NCBI GenBank assembly: GCA_036346355.1
Contig: CM070592.1
Location: forward strand, 37,102,193 to 37,166,192
DNA from: Rhipidocladum racemiflorum
Taxonomy: Eukaryota; Streptophyta; Magnoliopsida; Poales; Poaceae
Length of the DNA: 64,000 nucleotides
Direction: 5' to 3'
Both the position numbers and the translations under genes were made by a program. Below, in pieces: positions 12,481-24,334 of this stretch (positions within the stretch are counted from its first letter, which is position 1; the number at the start of each line of letters is the position of its first letter). The notes below the pieces were generated by a model, which made no database searches, had not been told where the DNA came from, and was given only the letters and a program-made list of their open reading frames with translations.

Positions 12481-14659
12481 CCGGTGAGTTGTCAGCCGCT
12501 AACTTGGCGCCACGCCGCCGCCAAACAAGTAGCCCAGCGAGCTCTACGATCCCCTTGTTTGCCCAACAAAAGCTAGTCCACCATAACTCTAAACCCTAAA
12601 CCCTAAACCCTAACCCTAACCCAAACCCTAAAACCTAAACCCTAAACCCTAAACCCTAAACCCTAAAACCCTAAACCTAAACCTCAAACCCTAAAACCCT
12701 AAAGACAATACCCTAAACCCTAACCATCAACCCTCAAAACCATAACTCTAAACCCTAAACCCTAACCGCAAAACCTAAACCTTAAACCCTAAATCCTAAA
12801 CCGTAACCCTAAACCCTAACCGCAAACCCCGACCCAAAACTGTAGATCATAGCCGTAAACCCTAAATCCCTAACCATAAACCCTAAACCTTAAGCAATAA
12901 ACACCAAACCTTAACGCTAAACCCTAAAATCGTAAACCCTAAACCCTAAAACCGTAACCCTAAACCTAAACCTTAAACCATAAAACCGTAAAGCCAAAAC
13001 CCTAAACCCTAACCATCAACCCTAAACCCTAACCGCAAATACTAAACCCTAAACCCTAAACCCTAACCCTAAACCCTAAACCCTAAACCCTAAACCCATA
13101 AACCGTAACCCTAAACCCATACGGCAAACCCCGACCCAAAACTGTAGATCATAACCGTAAACACTAAATCGCTAACCCTAAACCCTAAACCTTAAGCAAT
13201 AAACACCAAACCTTAACGCTAAACCCTAAAATCGTAAACCCTAAACGCTAACCCTAAAGCCTAAACATTAAACCTTAAGCAATAAACATTAACCCTAAAC
13301 AACAAACCCTAAAACCCTAACTCTAAACCCTAAGCCTAAACCCTATACACTAAAGCATAGCCAAAACCCTTAAACCTAAAACCCCATCCCTAAAGCCTAA
13401 ACCGGTGAGTTGTCAGCCACTGAGTTGGCGCCACGACGCCGCCAAACAAGTAGACCAGCGAGCTCTACGATCCCCTTGTTTGCCCAACAAAAGCTAGTAC
13501 AACACAACTCTAAACCCTAAACCCTAAACCCTAACCCTAACCCTAAACCCTAAACCCTAAACCCCTAAACCTAAACCTCAAACCATAAAACCCTAAAGCC
13601 AATACCCTAAACCCTAACCATCAACCCTAAATACCATAACTCTAAATCCTAAAACTGTAAACCCTAAACCCTAACCGCAAAACCTAAACCTTAAACCCTA
13701 AATCCTAAACCGTAACACTAAACCCTAACCGCAAACCCCGACCCAAAATTATAGATCATAACTGTAAACCATAAATCCCTAACCCTAAACCCTAAACCAT
13801 AAGCAATAAACACCAAACCTTAACGCTAAACCCTAAAATCATAAATCCTAAACACTAACCCTAAACCCTAAAACCCTAACCCTAAGCCTAAACCATAAAC
13901 TATAAAACCGTAAAGCCAAAACACTAAACCCTAACCATCAACCCTAAACCCTAACCGCAAAACCTAAACCCTAAACCCTAAAGTCTAACCCTAAACACTA
14001 AACCCTAAACCCTAAAACCCTAAACCCTAAACCCTAAACCCTAAACCCTAAAACCATAAACCGTAACCCTAAACCCTAACCGCAAACCCCGACCCAAAAC
14101 TGTAGATCATAACTGTAAACCCTAAACCCTATCCATCAACCCTAAACCCTAACCCTAAACACTAAACCCTAAAACCCTAAACCCTAAACCCTAAACCCTA
14201 AAACCCTAAACCCTAAACACTAAACCCTAAACCCTAAACCCTAAACCCTAAAGCCATAAACCGTAACCCTAAACCCTAACCGCAAACCCCGACCCAAAAC
14301 TGTAGATCATAACCGTAAACCCTAAATCCCTAACCCTAAACCCTAAACCTTAAGCAATAAACACCAAACCTTAACGCTAAACCCTAAAATCGTAAACCCT
14401 AAACGCTAACCCTAAACCCTAAACCCTAAACCTTAAGCAATAAACATTAACGCTAAACAACAAACCTTAAAACCCTAACTCTAAACCCTAAGCCCCTATA
14501 CACTAAAGCATAGCCTAAACCCTGAAACCTAAAACCCCATCCCTAAAGCCTAAACCGGTGAGTTGTCAGCCGCTGACTTGGCGCCACGCCGCCGCCAAAC
14601 AAGTAGCCCAGCGAGCTCTACGATCCCCTTGTTTGCCCAACAAAAGCTAGTACACCATA
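12481..14659. repeat. 2.1-kb duplicated unit, first copy
   Basis: Type A islands at 12481-12585, 13402-13506 and 14555-14659. The stretch around the second island (cccataaaccgtaacc, aaacccttaaacc, tagaccagcgagctc) recurs after the LTR around 17950-18320. With the LTR removed the offset is about 2.1 kb. The third island ends exactly at the LTR insertion point. Confidence 0.8.
14655..14659. repeat. Target-site duplication (left), ccata
   Basis: The 5 bp before the LTR are identical to 17412-17416. Removing the LTR and one copy restores tagtacaccataactct, exactly the sequence following other type A islands. Confidence 0.95.
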
Positions 14660-16156
14660 TGAAAGTGCGTCTAGGCACTTATGTTGTTTTGGTGATTAAT
14701 GACAAACGAATGTAATATCAATCAATGTAATTGTATAAATATTAACTTAGTGCTTAACAAATGACAAACCTCTAATATATTTATATTGTTATGAGACTAA
14801 CATGTTTATTGCCTAGTTGAATATTAGTCTCATCTATTTTAGAGGAAAATCAATTGGGATGGTTAAGCAAAAATGAGGTATGCAATCTCGGTATTCCTTC
14901 CATATTTGTCATTGCATTCCTCTTTAGCAAATGCATATTGAACTCTAAGTAACTTGTTGATTTCATATGTGCACATTGATTCATGTCATAATTGCTTGTG
15001 CATATATATATTCATTTGAGTTCATTATGTGTTTTGTTTTTAATATGCTTGTGTTAACTAGAGTTAAACTTCATTGCTTCATATTGACTTGGTGCATACA
15101 TGTCTTAGTTGTATATCTTCTAATGCACCTCTCCTAGTGAAGTTTAATCTAGAATTGGATCACATCATTTACTCTCATTCCAAATATTATTTGCACATGT
15201 ACAATTCATGTATATTCTATCATGTGTTTCATTTAAGCAAAGTATGTGATCCTTGCCTTGATTTAAATTATTCATCTTATTGGCAATTATCTCTCTAAGT
15301 GCATATAGATCAATCACATATTCACCATGCTGCACTTAGTAGAGAACAATTCTTATGTCAAGTGTTTTCGTTGATATCATGCCTATTTATATGAAACACT
15401 TGTTGTATTTCATCTCATTTATTTAATTCTAATTCATATCTTTTGAGCTTGTGGGACTAATGTGTTTACTGAGTGCTTTGATAAGAATTAGGACCCAAAG
15501 CTGTGTGTATGATGACCAAGTGGTTTTAAGGATGATAAGCGAGTCAAAGTCAACAAGACAGCGGTGTCACCAACAGCTGAGGACTAAGTCAGATTCGACT
15601 TGATGGAGGATTGTCTTGGTGATGATCGAGGTCAAGGTCGAGAGGACGAGAGTCTCATGAGGTGAAGCGCGTTGAGGTTGACAAGACGAAGGGCATCATC
15701 AATCTTTGTGGAAGCGTCATCATGCACCGTGCATCCGGAAGAAGTCGGCATGTAAGCTTAGTGTAAGACTTAGATTTTGTGTTAAATTTGAGTCTAAGGA
15801 TTGCCGTACTATTAAGAGGGATGCAATCGTTGAAATTACTTAGACATGTTTCAAGTGCTCAAAAGTGGTCTATCCTTGTATAAGATTGAGAAACCCAAGT
15901 CACACTTTGTTCACCTAGGTGTAGGTGGGTTGGTGTGAGGGTTAGAAGTGTTGGTGGTGCCGAAAAGTGAGGGTTGTAGGTCTCTCTTGGATTCTTTGTG
16001 AAATCTGATTTGACCCTTTGGGATTTGGGTAGTGAGACCTTGTTAGTTGTGTAGCCCTCGTTCTTAGCTTTCCGAAAAGTCCGAATTCGTCGAAATCGGA
16101 GTCTGGGATCAAAAGTTATGCCCGTTTTCGTCCGGCTGCTGCGTGCTGCCTGGGAG

Positions 16157-16245
16157 ATCCGGATACTCCGGGTTAAATGTCCCCGGACTATCCGGAGTAT
16201 CCGGATGATCCGGAGTGTTCGGGTTAAATATCCGGAGTCTCCGGG
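16157..16245. repeat. TCCGGA-rich short repeat cluster 1 in the LTR
   Basis: About ten imperfect units of roughly 9 bp built on tccgga/tccggg (atccggatactccgg, tatccggagtatccgg, atgatccggagtgttcgg). It lies just upstream of the TATA-like box, so it would be in U3 and could hold enhancer or protein-binding sites. Confidence 0.8.
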
Positions 16246-16286
16246 TTGCCCAGTTCGGTCCCAACGGCTAGTTTTTGGGGTTCCTC

Positions 16287-16294
16287 TATTTAAA
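16287..16294 (+). promoter_or_regulatory. TATA-like box of the LTR promoter
   Basis: tatttaaa, in the context ttcctctatttaaagccccc, is the best TATA candidate in the element. Plant LTRs typically have TATAAA-like boxes in U3 followed by a C-rich start. The only support here is sequence and position. Confidence 0.5.
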
Positions 16295-16353
16295 GCCCCC
16301 TTCTTGCCCTCTTCAAAGTAAATTTGTTGGGAGGTTTTTGCTGGGTATTAGAG

Positions 16354-16649
16354 GTGTTCTTTGTGAGTGTTTGAGCCCCCAATACTCCTCCCTACTCCTT
16401 AGATCTTAGTGATCCCCTTTTGTGAAGGGTTGGGTAGTGGAGAGAGGGTTTTGGATTGAGGATTGATTTGAGGAGTGGAGCTGGTTCCTTGGTGCTTTGA
16501 AGTGTTCTTCTTAGTGATCTTGAGCTCCCAAAAGCCCCTCTAACCCTAGATCTTAGTGATCCCTTTTGAGTGAAGGTTTGGGTGTGAGAGTGGGTAGTGA
16601 TCGGATTGAGTGTGATTAGTGTGTTTGAGCACTTGAGGTGGACTCTAAG
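16354..16649. repeat. 148-bp imperfect direct repeat in the LTR
   Basis: Two diverged copies about 148 bp apart: gtgttctttgtgag (16354) with gtgttcttcttagtg (16502), and agatcttagtgatcccc near 16401 with agatcttagtgatccc near 16549. They lie downstream of the TATA-like box, in what would be R/U5 or leader. The antisense 170-codon frame owes its repetitive peptide to this duplication. Confidence 0.72.
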
Positions 16650-17175
16650 TGAGTTCTTCGGGAGCATTTGTTGCTCTTGGAGGTTGAGGTCTCCTAGACG
16701 GCTAGGAGTTGCCGGTGAGCTTCCAAGCTTTGTGTGGAAGGCCATCGAAGGTTTGTGAAGGTCCGATTCCGCCTCCGCAAGGAAAGGAATCAAAGAAGTG
16801 AAGACCGGCGAGTGCATTGTGCAACACCGGGAGGAAGAGGGTTGAAAGATACCCCGGCTCAAGTGTGACCAAGCCGCCTCAACGGAGACGTAGGATCCCC
16901 TCAAGGATCCGAACTTCGGGATAAAATCTTCGTGTCTCCATCTTCATTTCGGTTTCATCTCTTTCGTTACTTGCTTGAATTCATTCCTATATGTGTGATT
17001 GAGTTGATTGTATAGGGTTGATTTATTTAGGAGCCCCGATCTATCTTGATTTTATGCTTGGCTCCCGTTCTCCACTTGATATAGGTTCTTGGTAGTATTT
17101 ACTTACTTCTTGTTCAAGTGGATTGCTTCTAGATTGCTCAGATCTTGAATTCTTGGCCGAGACACTCAACCCAGA

Positions 17176-17285
17176 GTCTCCGGTATTTTATCCGAACTAT
17201 CCGGATCATCCGGAGTATCCGGTACATTGATCCGAGTATCCGGATAACCCGGAGTATCCGGACTAAATATCCGGAGTCTCCGAGT
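17176..17285. repeat. TCCGGA-rich short repeat cluster 2 in the LTR
   Basis: Second set of tccgga/tccggt units (actatccggatcatccgg, tatccggtacattgatccg, aaatatccggagtctccg), about 1 kb after cluster 1 and near the 3' end. Phrases such as actatccgga and aaatatccggagtctccg are shared with cluster 1, so the two are related copies. Confidence 0.78.
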
Positions 17286-17411
17286 TAATTGTCTTGCAAA
17301 ACTTAATTATACCCTTCGTTTCCGCATTATCTCTGTTTGTTTAATTTTAATTAGGTATAATTTTGTAATCGCCTATTCACCCCCTTCTAGGCCGACATCC
17401 CAGTCCTTTCA

Positions 17412-17416
17412 CCATA
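17412..17416. repeat. Target-site duplication (right), ccata
   Basis: Matches 14655-14659; followed by actctaaaccctaaacc, the normal continuation of a type A monomer. Confidence 0.95.
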
Positions 17417-19175
17417 ACTCTAAACCCTAAACCCTAACCCTAACCGTAAACCCTAAACCCTAAACCCTAAACCTAAACCTCAAACCATAAAACCCTAAAT
17501 CCAATACCCTAAACCCTAACCATCAACCCTCAAAACGATAACTCTAAACCCTAAAGCTGTAAACCCTAAACCCTAATCGCAAAACCTAAACCTTAAACCC
17601 TAAATCCTAAACCGTAACCCTAAACCCTAACCGCAAACCCCGACCCAAAACTGTAGATCATAGCCGTAAACCCTAAATCCCTAACCATAAACCCTAAACC
17701 TTAAGCAATAAACACCAAACCTTAACGCTAAACCCTAAAATCGTAAATCCTAAACCCTAAAACCGTAACCCTAAACCTTAACCTTAAACCATAAAACCGT
17801 AAAGCCAAAACCCTAAACCCTAACCATCAACCCTAAACCCTAACCGCAAAACCTAAACCCTAAACCCTAAACCCTAACCCTAAACACTAAACCCTAAACC
17901 CTAAACCGTAAACACTAAACCGTAAAACCCTAAACCCTAAACCTAAACCCTAAACCCATAAACCGTAACCCTAAACCCAAACCGCAAACCCCGACCCAAA
18001 ACTGTAGATCATAACCGTAAACACTAAATCGCTAACCCTAAACCCTAAACCTTAAGCAATAAACACCAAACCTTAACGCTAAACCCTAAAATCGTAAACC
18101 CTAAACGCTAACCCTAAACCCTAAACATTAAACCTTAAGCAATAAACATTAACCCTAAACAACAAACCCTAAAACCCTAACTCTAAACCCTAAGCCTAAA
18201 CCCTATACACTAAAGCATAGCCCAAACCCTTAAACCTAAAACCCCATCCCTAAAGCCTAAACCGGTGAGTTGTCAGCCGCTGACTTGGCGCCAAGCCGCC
18301 ACCAAACAAGTAGACCAGCGAGCTCTACGATCCCCTTGTTTGCCCAACAAAAGCTAGTACACCATAACTCTAAACCCTAAACCCTAAACCCTAACCCTAA
18401 ACCCTAAACCCTAAACCCCTAAACCTAAACCTCAAACCATAAAACCCTAAAGCCAATACCCTTAACCCTAACCATCAACCCTAAAAACCATAACTCTAAA
18501 TCCTAAAATTGTAAACCCTAAACCCTAACCGCAAAACCTAAACCTTAAACCCTAAATCCTAAACCGTAACCCGAAACCCTAACCGCAAACCCCGACCCAA
18601 AACTGTAGATCATAACTGTAAACCCTAAATCCCTAACCCTAAACCCTAAACCATAAGCAATAAACACCAAACCTTAACGCTAAACCCTAAAATCGTAAAC
18701 CCTAAACACTAACCCTAAACCCTAAAACCCTAACCCTAAGCCTAAACCTTAAACTATAATACCGTAAAGCCAAAACCCTAAACCCTAACCGCAAAACCTA
18801 AACCCTAAACACTAAACCCTAAACCCTAAACCCTAAACCCTGAACCCTAAAACCCTAAACCCTAAACCCTAAACCCTAAACCCTAAACCCTAAAGCCATA
18901 AACCGTAACCCTAAACCGTAACCGCAAACCTCGGCCCAAAACTGTAGATCATAACGGTCAACCCTAAATCCCTAACCCTAAACCCTAAACCTTAAGCAAT
19001 AAACACCAAACCTTAACGCTAAATCCTAAAATCGTAAACCCTAATCCCTAAACCCTAAACCTTAAGCAATAAACATTAACCCTAAACAACAAACCCTAAA
19101 ACCCTAAGCCAAAACCCTAAACATTAAAGCATTGCGCAAACCCTAAAACCTAAAACCCCATCCCTAAATCCTAAA

Positions 19176-19280
19176 CCGGTGACTTGTCAGCCGCTGACAT
19201 GGCGCCACGCCGCCGCCAAACATGTAGCCCAGCGAGCTCTACGATCCCCTTGTTTGCCCAACAAAGGCTAGTACACCATA
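19176..19280. repeat. Hybrid A/B island
   Basis: Combines type A features (ggcgccacg, tagcccagcgagctc, gtacaccata) with type B features (caaaggctag, and the following taaccgtaaaccctaaaatcctaatcc). It has private changes: gtgacttgtcag, gacatggc, aaacatgtag. It sits at the boundary between the all-A left region and the mixed right region, so it may be an intermediate or a recombinant. Confidence 0.8.
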
Positions 19281-19770
19281 ACCGTAAACCCTAAAATCCT
19301 AATCCTAAACACTAAATCCTAAATCGCAAACCCTAAACCCCAAACCAGAAACCCTAAACCATAAAACCGTAAACCCCAAAACCCCAAACCATAAAATCGT
19401 AAAGACAAAACCCTAAACCCCAAATAGCACAACTCTAAACCCCAAATAGCACAACTCTAAACCCTAAAACTGTAAAACCTAAACCCTAACCGCAAACCTC
19501 GACCCAAAACTGTAGATCATAACCGTAAACCATAAATCCCTAACCCTAAACCCTAAACCTTAAGCAATAAAAACCAAACCTTAACGCTAAACCCTAAAAT
19601 CGTAAACCCTAAACGCTAACCCTAAACCATAAACAATAAAACACTAAACCCTAGTAATTAAAACCCAAACCCTAATCTGTAACCCTAAACACCAAACCTT
19701 AAAACCCTAAACCCTACACAACAAACCTTAAAACCCTAACTCTAAACCCTAAGGCTAAACCCTATACACT

Positions 19771-20334
19771 CTTCGACCCGCTCGGGGGCTACACTCCACT
19801 GCTCAGCCACACAGCCTTTTGGCGGCCTTGGTGCCTAGCAGTCGCGTCAACTAATCCCCGCCGACCTCTGGGTCGGCGGAGCGCCTTCGATCGGGTAAAC
19901 CCCCGACCGGCTCTTCGACCCGCTCGAGGGCTACTAACGAATACCCATACCGCGGGTACCTCCATCAGCCCGGGAGCACGAGCGGGCTGATGTCCTACAA
20001 AAGCCCAGTTCTGGCAAAAGTTCGTGGGCCGCAAAGGTCTGGCCTGCCACCGATCAGAACCGGACCCAGGCGGCCGACCGACCCCGACCTCCCAGGTCAT
20101 GGCGCGTGGTCGGACGGCTCCACTAACACTCGAAGGGCCAGCCGCTCTGTGTACGCGACGTCCTCTGACCCCCGTACCAGGGTAGGCAGCTCCATCACGA
20201 GGGCGACAGTGGGTCCGCCGAGAAATCAAGCCCCTGTCCCGTCGCCTGACACGCCGCAGAGGGAGGCGCCCTCTCCCGAGGCCTAGCCAAGGTCAAGCAA
20301 AATTAAAACAACCGACGTTGACAGGCATAAGAGC
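19771..20334. mobile_element. GC-rich foreign patch, probable transposon fragment
   Basis: 564 bp with no telomeric words and high CpG content. A phrase of about 22 bp starting cttcgacccgctcg and ending gggctac occurs twice, at 19771-19792 and 19913-19934 (142 bp apart); such phrases are familiar from grass retrotransposon LTRs, though I cannot name the family. There are no clear terminal repeats and no target duplication. Open frames of 146 codons (antisense, 19789-20229) and 98 codons (19990-20286) overlap each other, are Arg/Pro/Gly-rich and show no domain, so I treat them as chance frames in GC-rich DNA. The patch starts in tatacact and ends at agtacatcata, replacing about 150 bp of a normal B-type monomer including its island. 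That fits repair-mediated capture better than clean transposition. Confidence 0.65.
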
Positions 20335-22428
20335 AGTACATCATAACCGTAAACCCTAAAATCCTAATCCTAAACCTTAAATCCTAAATCGCTAACCCTA
20401 AACCCCAAACCAGAAACCGTAAACCATAAAACCCTAAATCCCTAAACCCCAAACCATAAAATCGTAAAGACAAAACCCTAAACCCCAAAAGGCACAACTC
20501 TAAACCCTAAAACTGTAAAACCTAAACCCTAACCACAAACCCCGACCCAAAACTGTAGATCATAACCGTAAACCCTAAATCCCTAACCATAAACCCTAAA
20601 CCTTAAGCAATTAACACCAAACCTTATTGCTAAACCCTAAAATCGTAAACCCTAAACGCTAACCCTAAACCATAAACAATAAAACACTAAACCCTAACAA
20701 TTAAAATCTAAACCCTAATATGTAACCCTAAACACCAAACCTTAAACTCTAAACACCTAAAAATAAAATCCTAAAACCCTAAACCTCAAACCTAAACCGT
20801 AAACCATAAAACCCTAAATCCAAAACCGTAAACCCTAACCATAAACCCTAAGACTTAACCCTAAACTGTAAAACCTAAACCATAACAGCAAACCCCAACC
20901 CTAAACCATAAACCGTGAATCAGAACCTAAAACCCTAACCCTAAACCTAAACCTTAAACCATAAGTCTAAAGCCAAAACTCTAAACCCTAACCATCAACC
21001 CTAAAAACCATAACTCTAAACCCTAAAACTGTAAACCCTAAACCCTAACCGCAAAACCTAAATTCTAAACCCTAAACCGTAACCCTAAACACAAAACCTT
21101 AAACTCTAAACACATAAAACCGAAATACTAAAGCCCTAAACACTTAAACCTAACCGCAAACCCCGACCCAAAACCGTAGACTAACCATAAACCCTAAACC
21201 CTAAACCTTAAGCAATAAACACTAACCCTAAACAACAAACCCTAAAACCCTGACTCTAAACCCTAGGCCTAAACCGTATAAACTAAAGCATAGCCCAAAC
21301 CCTAAAACCTAAAACCCCATCCCTAAAGCCTAAACCGGTGACTCGTCAGCCGCTGACTTGGCACCACGCCGCCGCCAAACAAGTACCCCAGCGAGCTCTA
21401 CGATCCCCTTGTTTGCCCAACAAAGGCTAGTACATCATAACCGTAAACCCTAAAATCCTAATCCTAAACCCTAAATCCTAAATCGCTAACCCTAAACCCC
21501 AAACCAGAAACCGTAAACCATAAAACCCTAAACCCCTAAACCCCAAACCATAAAATCGTAAAGGCAAAACCCTAAACCCCAAAAGGCACAACTCTAAACC
21601 CTAAAACTGTAAAACCTAAACCCTAACCACAAACCCCGACCCAAAACTGTAGATCATAACCGTAAACCCTAAATCCCTAACCATAAACCCTAAACCTTAA
21701 GCAATAAACACCAAACCTTAATGCTAAACCCTAAAATCGTAAACCCTAAACGCTAACCCTAAACCATAAACAATAAAACACTAAACCCTAACAATTAAAA
21801 CCTAAACCCTAATATGTAACCCTAAACACCAAACCTTAAACTCTAAACACCTAAAACAGAAATCCTAAAACCCTAAACCTTAAACCTAAACCGTAAACCA
21901 TAAAACCCTAAATCCAAAACCGTAAACCCTAACCATAAACCCTAAGTCTTAACCCTAAACTGTAAAACCTAAACCATAACAGCAAACCCCAACCCTAAAC
22001 CATAAACCGTAACTGTAACCCTAAAACCCTAACCCTAATCCTAAACCTTAAACCATAAGTCTAAAGCCAAAACTCTAAAACCTAACCATCAACCCTAAAA
22101 ACCATAACTCTAAACCCTAAAACTGTAAACCCTAAACCCTAACCGCAAAACCTAAATTCTAAACCCTAAACCGTAACCCTAAACACAAAACCTTAAACTC
22201 TAGACACATAAAACCGAAATACTAAAGCCCTAAACACTTAACCCTAACCGCAATCCCCGACCCAAAACCGTAGACTAACCATAAACCCTAAACCCTAAAC
22301 CTTAAGCAATAAACACTAACCCTAAACAACAAACCCTAAAACCCTGACTCTAAACCCTAGGCCTAAACCGTATACACTAAAGCATAGCCCAAACCCTAAA
22401 ACCTAAAACCCAATCCCTAAAGCCTAAA
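20335..22428. repeat. 1,094-bp B-type tandem duplication
   Basis: Two near-identical B-type monomers. The first (from 20335) has lost its island to the foreign patch; the second follows the island at 21335-21439. tcataaccg lies at 20341 and 21435, an offset of 1,094 bp, and islands 21335 and 22429 are also 1,094 bp apart. Monomer landmarks: aatcctaatcc, ggcacaactc, ctgtagatcataaccg, caataaaacactaaacc, gtctaaagccaaaactc, ctaggcctaaaccgtat. No gene. Confidence 0.85.
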
Positions 22429-24334
22429 CCGGTGAGTTGTCAGCCGCTGACTTGGCGCCATGCCGCCGCCAAACAAGTAGCCCAGCGAGCTCTACGATCC
22501 GCTTGTTTGCCCAACAAAAGCTAGTCAACCATAACTCTAAACCCTAAACCCTAAACCCTAACCCTAACCCTAAACCCTCAACCCTAAACCCTAAAACCCT
22601 AAACCTAAACCTCAAACCATAAAACCCGAAAGCCAATACCCTAAACCATAAATAATAAAACACTAAACCCTAAAAATTAAAACCTAAACCCTAATCTGTA
22701 ATCCTAAACACCAAACCTTAAACTCTAAACACCTACAACCGAAATCCTAAAACCCTAAACCTTAATCAATAAACATTAACCCTAAACAACAAACACTAAA
22801 ACCCTAACTCTAAACCCTAAGCCTAAACACTAAACACTAAAGCATAGCCCAAACCCTAAAACCTAAAACCCCATCCCTAAACCCTAAACCGGTGACTCAT
22901 CAGCCGCTGACTTGGCACCACGCCGCCGCCAGACAAGTACCCCAGCGAGCTCTACGATCCCCTTGTTTGCCCAACAAAGGCAAGTACATCATAACCGTAA
23001 ACCCTAAAACCCTAACCCTAAACCTAAACCTCAAACCATAAAACCCTAAAGCCAATACCCTAAACCCTAATCATCAACCCTAAAAACCATAACTCTAAAC
23101 ACTAAAATTGCAAACCCTAAAGCTTAACCGCAAAACCTAAACCTTAAACCCCAAATACGAAAACGTAACCCTAAACCATAACCGCAAACCCCGACCCAAA
23201 CATGTAGATCATATCCGTAAATCCTAAATCCCTAACCCTAAACCCTAAACCTTAAGCAATAAACACCAAACCATAACGCTAATCCCTAAAATCGTAAACC
23301 CTAAACGCTAACCCTAAACCCTAAAACCCTAACCCTAAACCTAAACTTTAAACCATAATACCGTAAAGCCAAAACCCTAAACCCTAACCATCAACCCTAA
23401 ACCCTAACCGCAAAAACCTAAACCCTAAACCCTAAACCCAAACCCTAAACACAAAACCCTAAACCCTAAATCCTAAAGCTAACCCTAAACCATAAACCCT
23501 AAACCCTAAAACCCTAACCCTAAACCTAAACCTCAAACCATAAAACCCTAAAGCCAATACCCTAAACCATAAAACCCTAAACCCAAAACCCTAAACCATA
23601 TAACTCTAAACCCTAAAACTGTAAACCCTAAACACTAACATAAAACCTAAACCTTAAACCCTAAATCCTAAATGTAACTCCTAAACCAGAATCAAAAACC
23701 CCGACCCAAAACTGTAGATCATAACCGTAAACCATAAATCCCTAACCCTAAACCCTAAACCTTAAGCAATAAATACCAAACCTTAACGCCAAACCGTAAA
23801 ATCGTAAACCCTAAACGCTAACACTAAACCCTAAAACCCAAACCCTAAACCTAAACCTTAAACCATAAAACCGTAAAGCCAAAACCCTAAACCCTAACCA
23901 TCAACCCTAAACCCTAACCGCAAAACCTAAACCCTAAACCCTAAACCCTAAACCCTAACCCTAAACCCTAAACCCTAAACCCTAACCCTAAACACTAAAC
24001 CCTAAACCCTAAAGCCATAAACCGTAACCCTAAACCCTAACAGCAAACCCTGACCCAAAACTGTAGATCATAACCGTAAACCCTAAATCCCTAACCCTAA
24101 ACCCTAAACCTTAAGCAATAAACACCAACCCTTAACGCTAAACCCTAAAATCGTAAACCCTAAACGCTAACCCTAAACCCTAAACCCTAAACCCTAAACC
24201 CTAAACCTTAAGCAATAAACATTAACCCTAAACAACAAACCCTAAAACCCTAACTCTAAACCCTAAGCCTAAACACTAAACTCTAAAGCATAGCCCAAAC
24301 CCTAAAACCTAAAACCCCATCCCTAAAGCCTAAA
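22429..24334. repeat. Shortened unit preceding repeat II
   Basis: Islands: type A at 22429-22533 (with catgccgccgcc and ctagtcaacc) and B2 at 22889-22993. They are only 460 bp apart, against 1,066 bp for the equivalent pair in copy IIa, so about 600 bp of the A monomer is missing. The same shortened arrangement, with the same ctagtcaacc variant, recurs at 39768-40213. The deletion is therefore shared by descent. Confidence 0.82.

Larger units (their letters stand above)
14660..17411 (+). mobile_element. Solo LTR of an LTR retrotransposon, probably Ty3/gypsy-like
   Basis: Seen: a 2,752-bp AT-richer segment unlike its surroundings. It has perfect terminal inverted hexamers TGAAAG...CTTTCA (canonical TG...CA LTR ends), flanked by the 5-bp direct repeat ccata. 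No second LTR copy, primer-binding site, polypurine tract or gag/pol coding frame is present; the longest frame (170 codons, antisense, 16392-16904) has no recognisable domain. This fits a single LTR left by recombination between the two LTRs of a full element. The start (aaagtgcgtctaggcac, ttttggtgattaatgacaa) and the end (ttctaggccgacatcc) resemble LTRs I recall from grass retrotransposons. Strand assignment follows the TATA-like box at 16287. Superfamily is inference. A non-autonomous element of this size is a less likely alternative. Confidence 0.88.
17412..19770. repeat. 2.1-kb duplicated unit, second copy, and transition zone
   Basis: Continues the monomer split by the LTR. Islands: type A at 18262-18366 (tagaccagcg, as at 13402) and a hybrid at 19176-19280. 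From about 19281 the sequence becomes B-like (aaatcctaatcc, ccccaaaccagaaacc, ggcacaac-like words, caataaaacactaaaccc). It ends abruptly at cctatacact where the foreign patch begins. Confidence 0.8.

Noticed and set aside
15074..15298. 74-codon open frame in the LTR
   Set aside because: No start context, domain or similarity to gag/pol that I recognise; AT-rich LTR sequence throws up such frames.
16118..16321. 67-codon open frame across the TCCGGA cluster
   Set aside because: Arg/Ile/Pro-rich peptide produced by the short repeats, and it crosses the TATA-like box.
16392..16904. 170-codon antisense open frame
   Set aside because: The longest frame in the window, but antisense in the LTR, with a repetitive peptide explained by the 148-bp direct repeat and no domain seen.
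14660..17411. Complete LTR retrotransposon with two LTRs
   Set aside because: No internal copy of the terminal sequence and no primer-binding site, polypurine tract or coding region; a single LTR fits better.
19789..20286. Overlapping 146-codon (antisense) and 98-codon frames in the GC-rich patch
   Set aside because: GC-rich DNA rarely has stop codons; composition is Arg/Pro/Gly-heavy and neither shows a transposon protein motif.
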